Assembly: GCF_900130005.1 (NCBI RefSeq)
Contig: NZ_FQXP01000006.1
Coordinates: forward strand, 252,669-316,668
From: Clostridium collagenovorans DSM 3089
Lineage (GTDB): Bacteria > Bacillota > Clostridia > Clostridiales > Clostridiaceae
Direction: 5' to 3'
DNA: 64,000 nt
Part shown: piece by piece, positions 1-7,410 of the stretch
Numbering within the stretch: the first letter of the stretch is position 1
Layout: each line of letters opens with the position of its first letter
Notes under the pieces: model-generated
What the model saw: the letters and a program-made list of their open reading frames with translations, nothing else
Databases searched by the model: none
Told to the model about the DNA's origin: nothing
Program-made: the position numbers and the translations under genes

Positions 1-362
1 GACTCATTAATCTTATCAGAGCAATATTCGCTGAAGAAAATTAAGTTATATATTTCTGGTTTTAAATAAGAATGATAACTAAAACACTTCCAAACATTAA
101 AATACATGTCTAAAGAGTTCTTAGAGCCTTTTGTATATTCATATAGGTCACTAGCATAATCCTTTAGGTATTTCATTGAGGATAGGAAAATTAAGTGATT
201 CAAATTCTGGAAATAATTGTATAAGGTTGCACTATTATATCCTGCCATATCAGCTACTTTTCTTATAGTAACGCATTCAATTCCTTCCTCTTCGATAATT
301 GAATTGGTAGCTTCAATAAAATATTTCATTATTCTTCTTTTTTGAAGTTCTTTTTTTACCAT
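1..362 (-). CDS. TetR-family transcriptional regulator, N-terminal part (runs off window)
   Basis: The frame is open from an ATG at 362 to the window edge, giving about 120 residues with the C-terminus missing. The N-terminal half reads as a TetR DNA-binding domain: a first helix with RRIMKYFIEATNSIIEEEG, then a helix-turn-helix segment with TIRKVADMAGYNSATLYNYF, where the TLYNYF recognition-helix ending is typical of the family. The rest would be the ligand-binding and dimerisation part, which cannot be assigned. The gene diverges from the betaine reductase operon across a 228-base gap that carries matching inverted sites. By the usual habit of divergent TetR genes it may repress itself and that operon; this is inference from layout. 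On its own strand a TTGCTA/TATAAT promoter lies just upstream. Confidence 0.85.
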   Translation of the reverse strand, partial: MVKKELQKRRIMKYFIEATNSIIEEEGIECVTIRKVADMAGYNSATLYNYFQNLNHLIFLSSMKYLKDYASDLYEYTKGSKNSLDMYFNVWKCFSYHSYLKPEIYNLIFFSEYCSDKINE

Positions 363-428
363 TGTCTAACACCACTTTACTCTAAAATTATATTACCATT
401 ATAACAATAAAAAATTTTTTAGCAATCC

Positions 429-556
429 TAAACATTGTTAAGTATTTATCTAAGTAATAGAATCTATTCAATAGTTCAATAGAGAAAATTATGGAAAAGT
501 TATTGAAAACTAATCTTGTTCAGAGTATAATCATGATTATAAAGTAACAATGTTTA
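429..556. promoter_or_regulatory. Paired inverted operator-like sites between tetR and grdI
   Basis: TAAACATTGTTA at 429-440 and its exact inverse TAACAATGTTTA at 545-556 sit one near each gene. The left copy lies next to the -35 of the leftward TetR promoter, and the right copy lies downstream of the rightward -10. A third element, the perfect 16-base palindrome TATAATCATGATTATA (526-541), overlaps the grd -10 box. The arrangement suits a divergent repressor; the binding protein is inferred, not shown. Confidence 0.5.
503..531 (+). promoter_or_regulatory. Sigma-A type promoter of the grdI-grdH-BCCT operon
   Basis: TTGAAA (503-508) and TATAAT (526-531) are separated by 17 bases, a near-consensus vegetative promoter. 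The -10 box is the first half of the palindrome at 526-541, so a protein bound there would block the polymerase. Confidence 0.75.
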
Positions 557-590
557 AATTATTTTGAAAATTTGAAAAGGGGTGTTTGAT

Positions 591-1916
591 TTGAAACTTG
601 AAATTGGAAATTTTTATGTTCAAAACATTATTTTTGGAGACACTTTATCTTTTAATAAGGGTACTTTAACAATTAATAAAAAAGAGGCCCTTGATTTTAT
701 CATGGAGGACGAGCATATAACTGAAGCTGATTTACACATTGTTAAACCTGGCGATGAAGTTAGATTATGTCCTGTTAAAGAGGCAATTGAGCCTAGGGTT
801 AAATTAAATGGTGACTCATTATTCCCTGGATATACAGGAGAATTAACTAGATGTGGTGATGGAAGATGTCACGCTCTAAAAAATTGTAGTGTATTAGTTG
901 TAGGAAAGCATTGGGGTGGATTCCAAGACGGTGTAATTGATATGGCTGGCGAAGGAGCTAAATACACTTACTTTTCAAAACTTCAAAATATAGTATTAGT
1001 TGCAGATACAGATGAAGAGTTTGAAAAAAGAGAACAGCAAAAGAAAAATAATGCATTAAGAAGAGCTGGTCATAGATTAGCAGAATTCATAGGAAACTGT
1101 GTTAAAACTTTAACACCGGATGATGAAGAAATTTTTGAACTTGCTTCTGTAGCTGAAAATTGTACAAACTTCTCTAAGCTTCCTAAGGTGGTATATGTAA
1201 TGCAACCTCAATCACAAATGGAAGAGATAGGATATAACACTTTGGTATATGGTTGGGATGCTAATAGAATGTTACCAACTTTCATGAATCCAAATGAAAT
1301 ATTAGATGGTGCTCTTGTATCAGGTAGCTTTATGCCTTGTTCATCTAAATGGAGTACTTATGATTATCAGAACAATCCAACAATAAAAAGACTTTATAAA
1401 GAACATGGAAAGACATTAAACTTCTTAGGAGTAATAATGTCAAACTTAAATGTAGCCTTAGAGCAAAAAGAAAGAGCTGCACTATTTGTTTCACAAATTG
1501 CTAAATCATTAGGTGCTGATGGTGCTATAGTTTCAGAGGAAGGATACGGAAATCCAGATGCTGACTATGTAGCATGTTTAGTCGCACTTGAAGATGTAGG
1601 AGTAAAAACTGTAGGACTTACTAATGAATGTACAGGTAGAGATGGTAATTCTCAACCACTTGTTACATTAGATGAGAAAATCACAGCAATGGTTTCTACA
1701 GGTAACGTTTCAGAATTAATAAAACTTCCTCCAATGAAAGTAGTACTTGGAGAACTTGAAGCATTAAGTAGAGATGGACTTTCTGGTGGTTGGGCAAATG
1801 ATGAAATTCTTGGGTCTTCAGTTAAAGAAGATGGCTCTATAATTCTTGAAAATAATGCTATGTTCTGTGGTGACCAAATAATAGGTTGGTCTGATAAAAC
1901 AATGAAGGAATTCTAA
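591..1916 (+). CDS. grdI: Betaine reductase component B, alpha subunit proprotein (GrdI type)
   Basis: This is a glycine/sarcosine/betaine reductase component B subunit of the GrdE/GrdG/GrdI family, 441 residues. In this family the proprotein is cleaved at an internal cysteine and the new N-terminus becomes a pyruvoyl group that forms a Schiff base with the substrate amine. The best placed cysteine, about mid-chain, is in GSFMPCSSK (Cys250 with this start); that assignment is inference. Betaine rather than glycine or sarcosine is chosen because a BCCT betaine-type transporter follows and glycine-specific grdA/C/D are absent. A GTG lies at 582, but it touches the AAAAGGGG ribosome site; TTG at 591 has about 8 bases of spacing and gives MKLEIGN, matching the family start. 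The selenoprotein partner follows after 31 bases. Confidence 0.85.
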   Translation: MKLEIGNFYVQNIIFGDTLSFNKGTLTINKKEALDFIMEDEHITEADLHIVKPGDEVRLCPVKEAIEPRVKLNGDSLFPGYTGELTRCGDGRCHALKNCSVLVVGKHWGGFQDGVIDMAGEGAKYTYFSKLQNIVLVADTDEEFEKREQQKKNNALRRAGHRLAEFIGNCVKTLTPDDEEIFELASVAENCTNFSKLPKVVYVMQPQSQMEEIGYNTLVYGWDANRMLPTFMNPNEILDGALVSGSFMPCSSKWSTYDYQNNPTIKRLYKEHGKTLNFLGVIMSNLNVALEQKERAALFVSQIAKSLGADGAIVSEEGYGNPDADYVACLVALEDVGVKTVGLTNECTGRDGNSQPLVTLDEKITAMVSTGNVSELIKLPPMKVVLGELEALSRDGLSGGWANDEILGSSVKEDGSIILENNAMFCGDQIIGWSDKTMKEF

Positions 1917-1947
1917 TTTAACTTAAATTAAGGGAGGTTGTACTATT

Positions 1948-3258
1948 ATGAAAAAGGCAATTATGTATGTAAACCAATTCTTTGGACAAATTGGTGGTGA
2001 AGATAAGGCAGATTACGCTCCTACTATAACAGAGGGGTTAGTTGGACCTGCATTACAACTTGATAAAGTTTTAGATGGAAAAGTTACTCATACTATAATT
2101 TGTGGTGATAACTTCATAGGATCTAATACAGATGAAGCAATAAAAACAATCTTATCATTTTTAGAAGGTAAAGATTTTGATATATTCTTTGCAGGACCTG
2201 CTTTCCAAGCTGGAAGATACGGTGTAGCTTGTGGAGAGGTATGTAAAGCTGTAAAGGAAAAATTTAATGTTCCTGTAATTACATCTATGCACATAGAAAA
2301 CCCTGGTGTAGAGATGTTTAAGAAGGACATGTATGTTTTCAAAGGCGGACATAGTGCAGCTAAGATGAGAGACGATATAAAAACTATGGCTAAGTTAGGA
2401 AATAAAATTTTAAATGGAGAAGAAAACTTAGGAGCTGAGATAGAAGGATATTATCCACGTGGAATTAGACATCAGGTTTGGAGAGAAGATAAAGTAATGG
2501 CTTCTGATAGAGCTGTTGATATGTTAATTGCTAAACTAAACAATAAATCTTATATAACAGAATTACCTATGCCTAAGTTAGATAGAGTTCCTATAGCTGA
2601 TGCTATTAAGGATTTAAGCAAAGCTAATATAGCTTTAGTTAACACCGGTGGTATAGTTCCAATTGATAATCCAGATAGAATACAATCTGCATCTGCTACT
2701 AGATGGGGTAAATATGATATTTCAAATTGTGATACTATAAAAGGTGGAGAATATAAAACTATTCATGCTGGTTTTGACCCTGCAGCTGCTGATAGTGATC
2801 CTAATGTTATAACTCCAATAGATGCTTTAAAAGTTTATGAGAAAGAAGGAAAAATAGGAAAACTTCATGGATACTTCTACTCAACTGTTGGAACAGGTAC
2901 AACACAAGCAGAAGCAGCTAGAATGGCAAATGAGATAGTACCTTTATTAAAAGAAGACAATGTAGACGGAGTTATAATGGTTTCTACATGAGGAACTTGT
3001 ACTCGTTGCGGTGCAACAATGGTTAAAGAATTTGAAAAAGCAGGTTTCCCAGTAGTTCAAATGGCAAACTTAGTGCCAGTAGCTAAAACAGTTGGTGCCA
3101 ATAGAATAGTTCCAACTATATCTATTCCATATCCTTTAGGAGATCCAGCTACTTCTAAGGAAGAACAATGGAAGTTACGTTATCATAGAGTTGGTGTAGC
3201 ATTAGATTCTCTTGCTACTGATATAAAAGAACAAACAGTTTTCAAGGTTAAGTTATAA
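1948..3258 (+). CDS. grdH: Betaine reductase component B, beta subunit, selenoprotein (GrdH type)
   Basis: This is the substrate-binding selenoprotein subunit of betaine reductase. One frame runs from ATG 1948 to TAA 3258 if the TGA at 2989-2991 is read as selenocysteine, giving 436 residues with Sec348 in VMVST-U-GTCTRCGATMVK. U-x-x-C followed by a second cysteine is the known active-site pattern of GrdB/GrdH/GrdF. The segment after the TGA (MVKEFEKAGFP, QMANLVPVAKTVG, RIVPTISIPYPLGDP) is conserved family sequence with normal codon use, so the TGA is not a true stop. The family length is about 435 residues. Automated gene calling would split this into 347- and 79-residue pieces. Sec transfers reducing power to GrdA, which is not in this window. 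A good ribosome site (AGGGAGG) precedes the ATG. Confidence 0.93.
2989..3016 (+). promoter_or_regulatory. Selenocysteine UGA codon with bacterial SECIS-like hairpin
   Basis: The in-frame TGA is 2989-2991. Immediately downstream TTGTAC (2997-3002) pairs with GTGCAA (3011-3016), six pairs with one G-U, around the 8-base loop TCGTTGCG. Bacterial SECIS hairpins lie inside the coding region just after the UGA and are bound by SelB; the position and G/U-containing loop fit. The fold was made by eye. Confidence 0.75.
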
Positions 3259-3300
3259 GGGGTAGATAAATAAATATATCTTGAAAGGGGTAGAAGTGTA

Positions 3301-4851
3301 ATGAAAGCAAGTGTAAGTAAAAAGTCATCTGTAAGTAATCCGGTTTATTTCATCTCACTTGTAATTACTTTTATTGTTGCAGCATGGGCAATTTTCTTTA
3401 AGGATGGATTTTCTAGTGCAGCAAACCAACTACTGGATGTTTTAACAACTGATTTCGGATGGGCTTATTTAGTAGCAGTATTCGCATTTTTACTGTTTGC
3501 TTTAGCTTTAGCATTTAGTAAATTTGGTAAGATAAAATTAGGACCTGATGATTCTAAGCCTGAATATAGTACAATCTCTTGGTTCGCTATGTTGTTTGGA
3601 GCTGGTATGGGAATAGGATTAGTATTTTGGGGTATAGCTGAGCCTTTAGCTCACTTTACTAATCCACCGAATCAACTAACTCCAGGCTCTGTGGAAGCAG
3701 CTCAATTTGCTATGAAATCCTCATTTATGCATTGGGGATTCCATCCTTGGGCAACTTATAGTATTATTGGTTTAGCTTTGGCGTACTTCCAATTTAGAAA
3801 AAATTATCCTGGTTTAATTAGTAGTATTTTTATACCTTTAATAGGAGAGAAGAGAGCTAATGGACCAATAGGAAAGTTCATTGATATAGCAGCAGTTTTA
3901 GCAACTGTTGCAGGAGTTGCCACATCACTTGGTTTAGGAACTCTACAAATAAATAGTGGTCTTAATTATTTATTCAATATACCAAATTCTCAGCTTGTGC
4001 AAATTATAATAATTGCAGTAGTAACTATAATTACAATTTGGTCAGCTGTAAGTGGTATTGAAAAGGGGATAAAGGTTGTATCTGATGTTAATTTATATTT
4101 AGCATTTGGAATATTGATATTAACTTTTTTAATTGGACCAACTGTAAAAATTGTAAATTCTATTTTAAGTAACTTTGGTATATATGTTCAGGATATAATT
4201 TCTGACAGTTTATCAGTATCACCCTTTGGAGATAACTCATGGATGAAAGCATGGAGAATCTTCTATTGGGCATGGTGGATTGCATGGGCTCCATTTGTTG
4301 GTACATTTATAGCTCGTATTTCTAAGGGAAGAACAATAAGAGAATTTATTTTAGGGGTAATCTTTGCTCCTTCATTAGGTTCAATTATATGGTTCGGTGT
4401 ATTTGGAACAACTGGTTTAAATTTAGCATTTACTAAGAAATTAGGAATAGATGCCCTTAGAACCATAGCAGCAACACCAGAAACAGCATTCTTTGCTATA
4501 ATGAAAAACTACAAGTTTGGAATAATAATTTCACTAATAGCTGTAATTTTATTATGTACCTTCTTTATAACTTCAGCTAACTCAGCAACCTTTGTATTAG
4601 GTATGCTTACATCTAAAGGTGATTTAAACCCATCTAGTGGTAAGAAAATTATATGGGGAGTAATACAAGCATTACTAGCAACAGCATTATTACTTGCAGG
4701 GGGACTCCAAGCCTTACAGACAGCATCAGTCGCCTCAGCATTCCCATTCATATTTATAATGCTATTTGCCTGTGTGTCCTTGTACAAAGCCTTGAAGCAA
4801 GAAGATATAGGGTCTTGTAGTAAAACTAAAAAGGTAACAAGTAAACAATAA
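3301..4851 (+). CDS. BCCT-family betaine/carnitine/choline transporter
   Basis: This is a 516-residue secondary transporter of the BCCT family with about 12 membrane segments. Family marks visible are the glycine-rich GAGMGIGLVFWGIAEP near residue 100, HWGFHPWATYSIIGLALAY near residue 145, and the signature WWIAWAPFVGTFIARISKGR near residue 325. GMGIG is the version seen in Na+-coupled betaine carriers rather than the Na+-independent carnitine exchangers, so Na+/betaine symport is the likely role. It follows grdH by 42 bases with its own AAAGGGG ribosome site and is the last gene of the operon, before a strong terminator. The context says it supplies substrate to the betaine reductase instead of serving only osmoprotection. 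Family assignment is firm; the exact substrate is inferred. Confidence 0.9.
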   Translation: MKASVSKKSSVSNPVYFISLVITFIVAAWAIFFKDGFSSAANQLLDVLTTDFGWAYLVAVFAFLLFALALAFSKFGKIKLGPDDSKPEYSTISWFAMLFGAGMGIGLVFWGIAEPLAHFTNPPNQLTPGSVEAAQFAMKSSFMHWGFHPWATYSIIGLALAYFQFRKNYPGLISSIFIPLIGEKRANGPIGKFIDIAAVLATVAGVATSLGLGTLQINSGLNYLFNIPNSQLVQIIIIAVVTIITIWSAVSGIEKGIKVVSDVNLYLAFGILILTFLIGPTVKIVNSILSNFGIYVQDIISDSLSVSPFGDNSWMKAWRIFYWAWWIAWAPFVGTFIARISKGRTIREFILGVIFAPSLGSIIWFGVFGTTGLNLAFTKKLGIDALRTIAATPETAFFAIMKNYKFGIIISLIAVILLCTFFITSANSATFVLGMLTSKGDLNPSSGKKIIWGVIQALLATALLLAGGLQALQTASVASAFPFIFIMLFACVSLYKALKQEDIGSCSKTKKVTSKQ

Positions 4852-4884
4852 AATAAATAATAATTCCATTAACAATTTTAAACT

Positions 4885-4928
4885 GAAGCTGTACATGAGG
4901 AGACCCACCTCGTGTACGGCTTCTTTTT
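4885..4928 (+). terminator. Rho-independent terminator of the betaine reductase operon
   Basis: A 16-pair stem (4885-4900 with 4908-4923, two G-U pairs) has a 7-base loop AGACCCA and is followed by TTTTT. It closes the three-gene operon. Confidence 0.9.
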
Positions 4929-4929
4929 T

Positions 4930-5211
4930 CATTGCATCAAAGCATATTATAGTTTTTATAAAGGTTACTCAATAAAAGATACATAGGTGTTTATTCTTAA
5001 TTTAAGTTACTTAATTGGATATTAATATTTATCTTTTTAATGGACGAGCATTTATCTATAGTAAAAAGCTATAGAGAATCAAGGGTTTATCGGTATGAAA
5101 ACAATATCATATATTGTAAAATAATATAGAAAGCTTGTGAAAAATGTAAGAGAATCTGTATTATGGCGTATTAATCACAGCTTTACATTTTAAATTATGG
5201 GGTGAATTATA
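4930..5211 (+). promoter_or_regulatory. Upstream region and promoter of the double-cubane reductase pair
   Basis: No gene is seen here. A candidate promoter is TTGTGA (5135-5140) and TATTAT (5159-5164) with an 18-base spacer. Just before it, ACAATAT (5101-5107) and ATATTGT (5111-5117) form a 17-base palindrome, centred 26 bases upstream of the -35 box, a fair position for an activator or redox regulator. The cognate protein cannot be named. Confidence 0.5.
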
Positions 5212-6360
5212 ATGAACGATTTTCCAAGTATATTTAATGAGTTTAGTGAAGCAAGAAGAAATGGTTTTATTAGAGTAAAAGAATTAAAAAATAAAGGACA
5301 TAATGTTGTAGGTGTATTTTGTACATATACTCCAATGGAAATAATATATGCATCAGGAGCTTACCCAGTAGGATTATGTGGAATGAGTGATGAAGCAATT
5401 CCAGATGCTGAAAAACATCTTCCTAAAAACCTTTGTCCATTAATAAAATCAAGTTATGGTTTCGCTGTAAGTGAAAAGTGTCCATACACTTATTTCTCAG
5501 ACTTATTAATTGGGGAAACAACTTGTGATGGTAAAAAGAAAATGTATGAGTACTTAGGTGAAATAAAACCTATGCATGTAATGCATTTACCACAAGGTGC
5601 TGACAGAGAGCATGCTGTTAAGGTTTGGAAAGATGAAATGATTCATCTTAAAGAAGTTTTAGAAAAGAAATTCAATGTGGAAATCACAGATGAAAAATTA
5701 AGAGAATCTATAAAAGCTAGAAATAAAGAAAGAGAATTATTAAGAGAGTTCTATTCTTTAGGTAAATTAAATCCTCCAGCTATTAAGGGTAGAGATATGT
5801 ACAAGGTTTTAGAAGGTACAGGCTTTACTTTTGATAAGGAAGAACAAAATCAAAGAATTAGAGCTATGATAGATGATATTAAAGCTAAATATGATGCTGA
5901 AGGTAGCGCAATATCAAAAGAAGATAAAAGAATATTAGTTACAGGTTGTCCAATCGGTGGAGTTATGGACAAGGTTATAGGCACTATCGAAGAAAACGGT
6001 GGAGTAGTTGTATGTTTTGAAAACTGTGGAGGAGTTAAAGAAAAAGCTCGTTTAGTTGATGAAACTAAAGATCCATATGATGCATTAGCAGAAAAATATA
6101 TAAACATTCCATGTTCAGTTATGTGCAATAACAATGGAAGACTTGAACTTTTAGATTCATTAATTGATGAATACCAAATTGATGGAGTTATAGATATTAC
6201 TCTTCAAGCTTGTCATACTTATAATTTAGAAGTTAAGAGAGTAAAAGATTATGTAACTACTGTTAAAAATACACCATGTATGGGCTTAGAAACAGACTAT
6301 TCTCAATCAGATATAGGTCAAATTAAGACTCGTATAGCAGCATTTATAGAAATGCTTTAG
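5212..6360 (+). CDS. Double-cubane-cluster anaerobic reductase (YjiM type, 2-hydroxyacyl-CoA dehydratase D family)
   Basis: This 382-residue protein belongs to the 2-hydroxyacyl-CoA dehydratase subunit D family and matches the single-subunit YjiM/DCCP branch in length. Early motifs are FCTYTPMEIIYASGAYPVGLCG and NLCPLIKSSYGF, with cysteines at 37, 56, 75, 90 and 105 and further ones in the second domain (TGCPIGGVMDK, CFENCGG, LQACHTYN). Characterised DCCP proteins carry a bridged pair of [4Fe-4S] cubanes and reduce small difficult substrates such as acetylene with very low potential electrons; the natural substrate is not known. The gene is followed after 27 bases by its ATP-dependent activator. 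There is no second dehydratase subunit, no CoA-transferase and no acyl-CoA dehydrogenase nearby, which argues against a classical amino-acid dehydratase. A GGGGTG ribosome site precedes the ATG. Confidence 0.85.
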   Translation: MNDFPSIFNEFSEARRNGFIRVKELKNKGHNVVGVFCTYTPMEIIYASGAYPVGLCGMSDEAIPDAEKHLPKNLCPLIKSSYGFAVSEKCPYTYFSDLLIGETTCDGKKKMYEYLGEIKPMHVMHLPQGADREHAVKVWKDEMIHLKEVLEKKFNVEITDEKLRESIKARNKERELLREFYSLGKLNPPAIKGRDMYKVLEGTGFTFDKEEQNQRIRAMIDDIKAKYDAEGSAISKEDKRILVTGCPIGGVMDKVIGTIEENGGVVVCFENCGGVKEKARLVDETKDPYDALAEKYINIPCSVMCNNNGRLELLDSLIDEYQIDGVIDITLQACHTYNLEVKRVKDYVTTVKNTPCMGLETDYSQSDIGQIKTRIAAFIEML

Positions 6361-6387
6361 AAATTAGAAAGTAGAGAGGTTAGAAAA

Positions 6388-7149
6388 ATGTACTATATAG
6401 GAATAGATATTGGTTCTACAGCAGCAAAGGTTGCAATATTTAATGACGAGAATTTACAAGAAACTTTATTAATGCCAACAGGATGGAGCAGTATTGATAC
6501 GGCTAAGAGCATAGAAGAAAAGTTGACGACAATGGGAATTAATGAAGAAAACAGAAAAGTAGTTGCAACAGGCTATGGAAGGGTATCAGTTCCTTATGCA
6601 GATAAAGCAGTTACTGAAATAACTTGCCATGGTAAGGGTGCAGCATACTTATATGAAGATAGTTGTACGGTTATAGATATAGGTGGACAAGATACTAAGG
6701 TTATAACTGTGGAAAATGGTATGATTACTAACTTTATAATGAATGATAAATGTTCTGCTGGAACAGGTAGATTCATAGAGATAATGGGAAATGCCTTAGG
6801 TCTTAGCATTGGTGAGTTATGTGAACTTGCAGCTAAGGGGGGCGGTGTTAGCATTAGCTCTATGTGTACAGTTTTTGCAGAGTCTGAGGTTATAAGCTTA
6901 ATAGGAAGCGGAGAAAAGAGAGAAAATATTTGCTTTGCGGTTATAGATTCCGTTGTAAGTAAGGTTTCTTCTCTTTGTGGAAAGCATGGAGACTCAGGGA
7001 ATTACTACTTAACTGGAGGACTAAGTAAATGTCCTTATATACTTGAAAGATTAAGTGAGAAGTTAGGTGCAGAAGTAAAGACTCATGAATTAGCTCATCA
7101 TGCTGGAGCAATGGGAGCGGCTTTATTAGCTAAGAATCTTAAAAAGTAA
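6388..7149 (+). CDS. ATP-dependent activator of the double-cubane reductase (YjiL/HgdC type, BadF/BadG family)
   Basis: A 253-residue ASKHA-fold ATPase activator. Visible motifs are GIDIGSTAAKVAIF (phosphate 1 loop), the helix segment GYGRVSVPYADKAVTEITCHG, VIDIGGQDTKVI (phosphate 2), and two cysteines that in dimeric relatives bridge one [4Fe-4S] cluster: NDKCSAGTGRF (near residue 128) and SSMCTVFAESEVI (near 166). ATP hydrolysis by the dimer drives a single low-potential electron onto the partner dehydratase or double-cubane protein. Its place directly after the YjiM-like gene and its length (about 255 in the family) make it the dedicated partner. Stop at 7149 is followed by a repeat-rich spacer and a terminator. 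Confidence 0.88.
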   Translation: MYYIGIDIGSTAAKVAIFNDENLQETLLMPTGWSSIDTAKSIEEKLTTMGINEENRKVVATGYGRVSVPYADKAVTEITCHGKGAAYLYEDSCTVIDIGGQDTKVITVENGMITNFIMNDKCSAGTGRFIEIMGNALGLSIGELCELAAKGGGVSISSMCTVFAESEVISLIGSGEKRENICFAVIDSVVSKVSSLCGKHGDSGNYYLTGGLSKCPYILERLSEKLGAEVKTHELAHHAGAMGAALLAKNLKK

Positions 7150-7216
7150 ATTAATAAAATTAAAGTATTAAATCTACTATAGAAATTTAAAGAGAATTTT
7201 TAGAAATATAAATAAG

Positions 7217-7311
7217 TTAATATACAGATAAGTTGGTATACAAATTATAATATACAAAAATTAAATGTAATACACAAATTTAATATACAAATCGAATACA
7301 ATATACAAAAA
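7217..7311 (+). repeat. Degenerate tandem ATATACAAA-type repeats
   Basis: Between the activator gene and its terminator the core ATACA recurs about seven times in 95 bases (TATACAG, TATACAAAT, TATACAAAAATTAAA, TACACAAATTTAA, TATACAAAT, AATACAA, TATACAAAAATTAAA). The unit AATATACAAAAATTAAA appears twice exactly. No coding frame is seen. It may be slippage-generated sequence; function unknown. Confidence 0.55.
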
Positions 7312-7314
7312 TTA

Positions 7315-7351
7315 AAACTGTAGGCAATTTAGTTACCTACAGTTTCTTTTT
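7315..7351. terminator. Terminator between convergent genes
   Basis: AAACTGTAGG (7315-7324) pairs with CCTACAGTTT (7336-7345), followed by a T-rich run on the + strand and preceded by an A-rich stretch. It lies between the + strand activator gene and the - strand alcohol dehydrogenase, so it may work in both directions. Confidence 0.8.
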
Positions 7352-7410
7352 TACAAAATAAGTCTTAGTATGTTTTTTATAAGGCAAGCTTTAATAATAT
7401 ATAGATCTTT

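Noticed and set aside
582..590. GTG 582 as start of grdI
   Set aside because: It overlaps the AAAAGGGG ribosome site; TTG 591 is correctly spaced and gives the family N-terminus.
2989..2991. TGA as a true stop giving a 347-residue protein and a separate 79-residue protein
   Set aside because: The downstream frame continues GrdB/GrdH-family sequence without a ribosome site, and the UxxC position equals the known Sec site.
7217..7311. Possible CRISPR-like array
   Set aside because: Units are short, degenerate and AT-rich, with no constant spacers and no cas genes.
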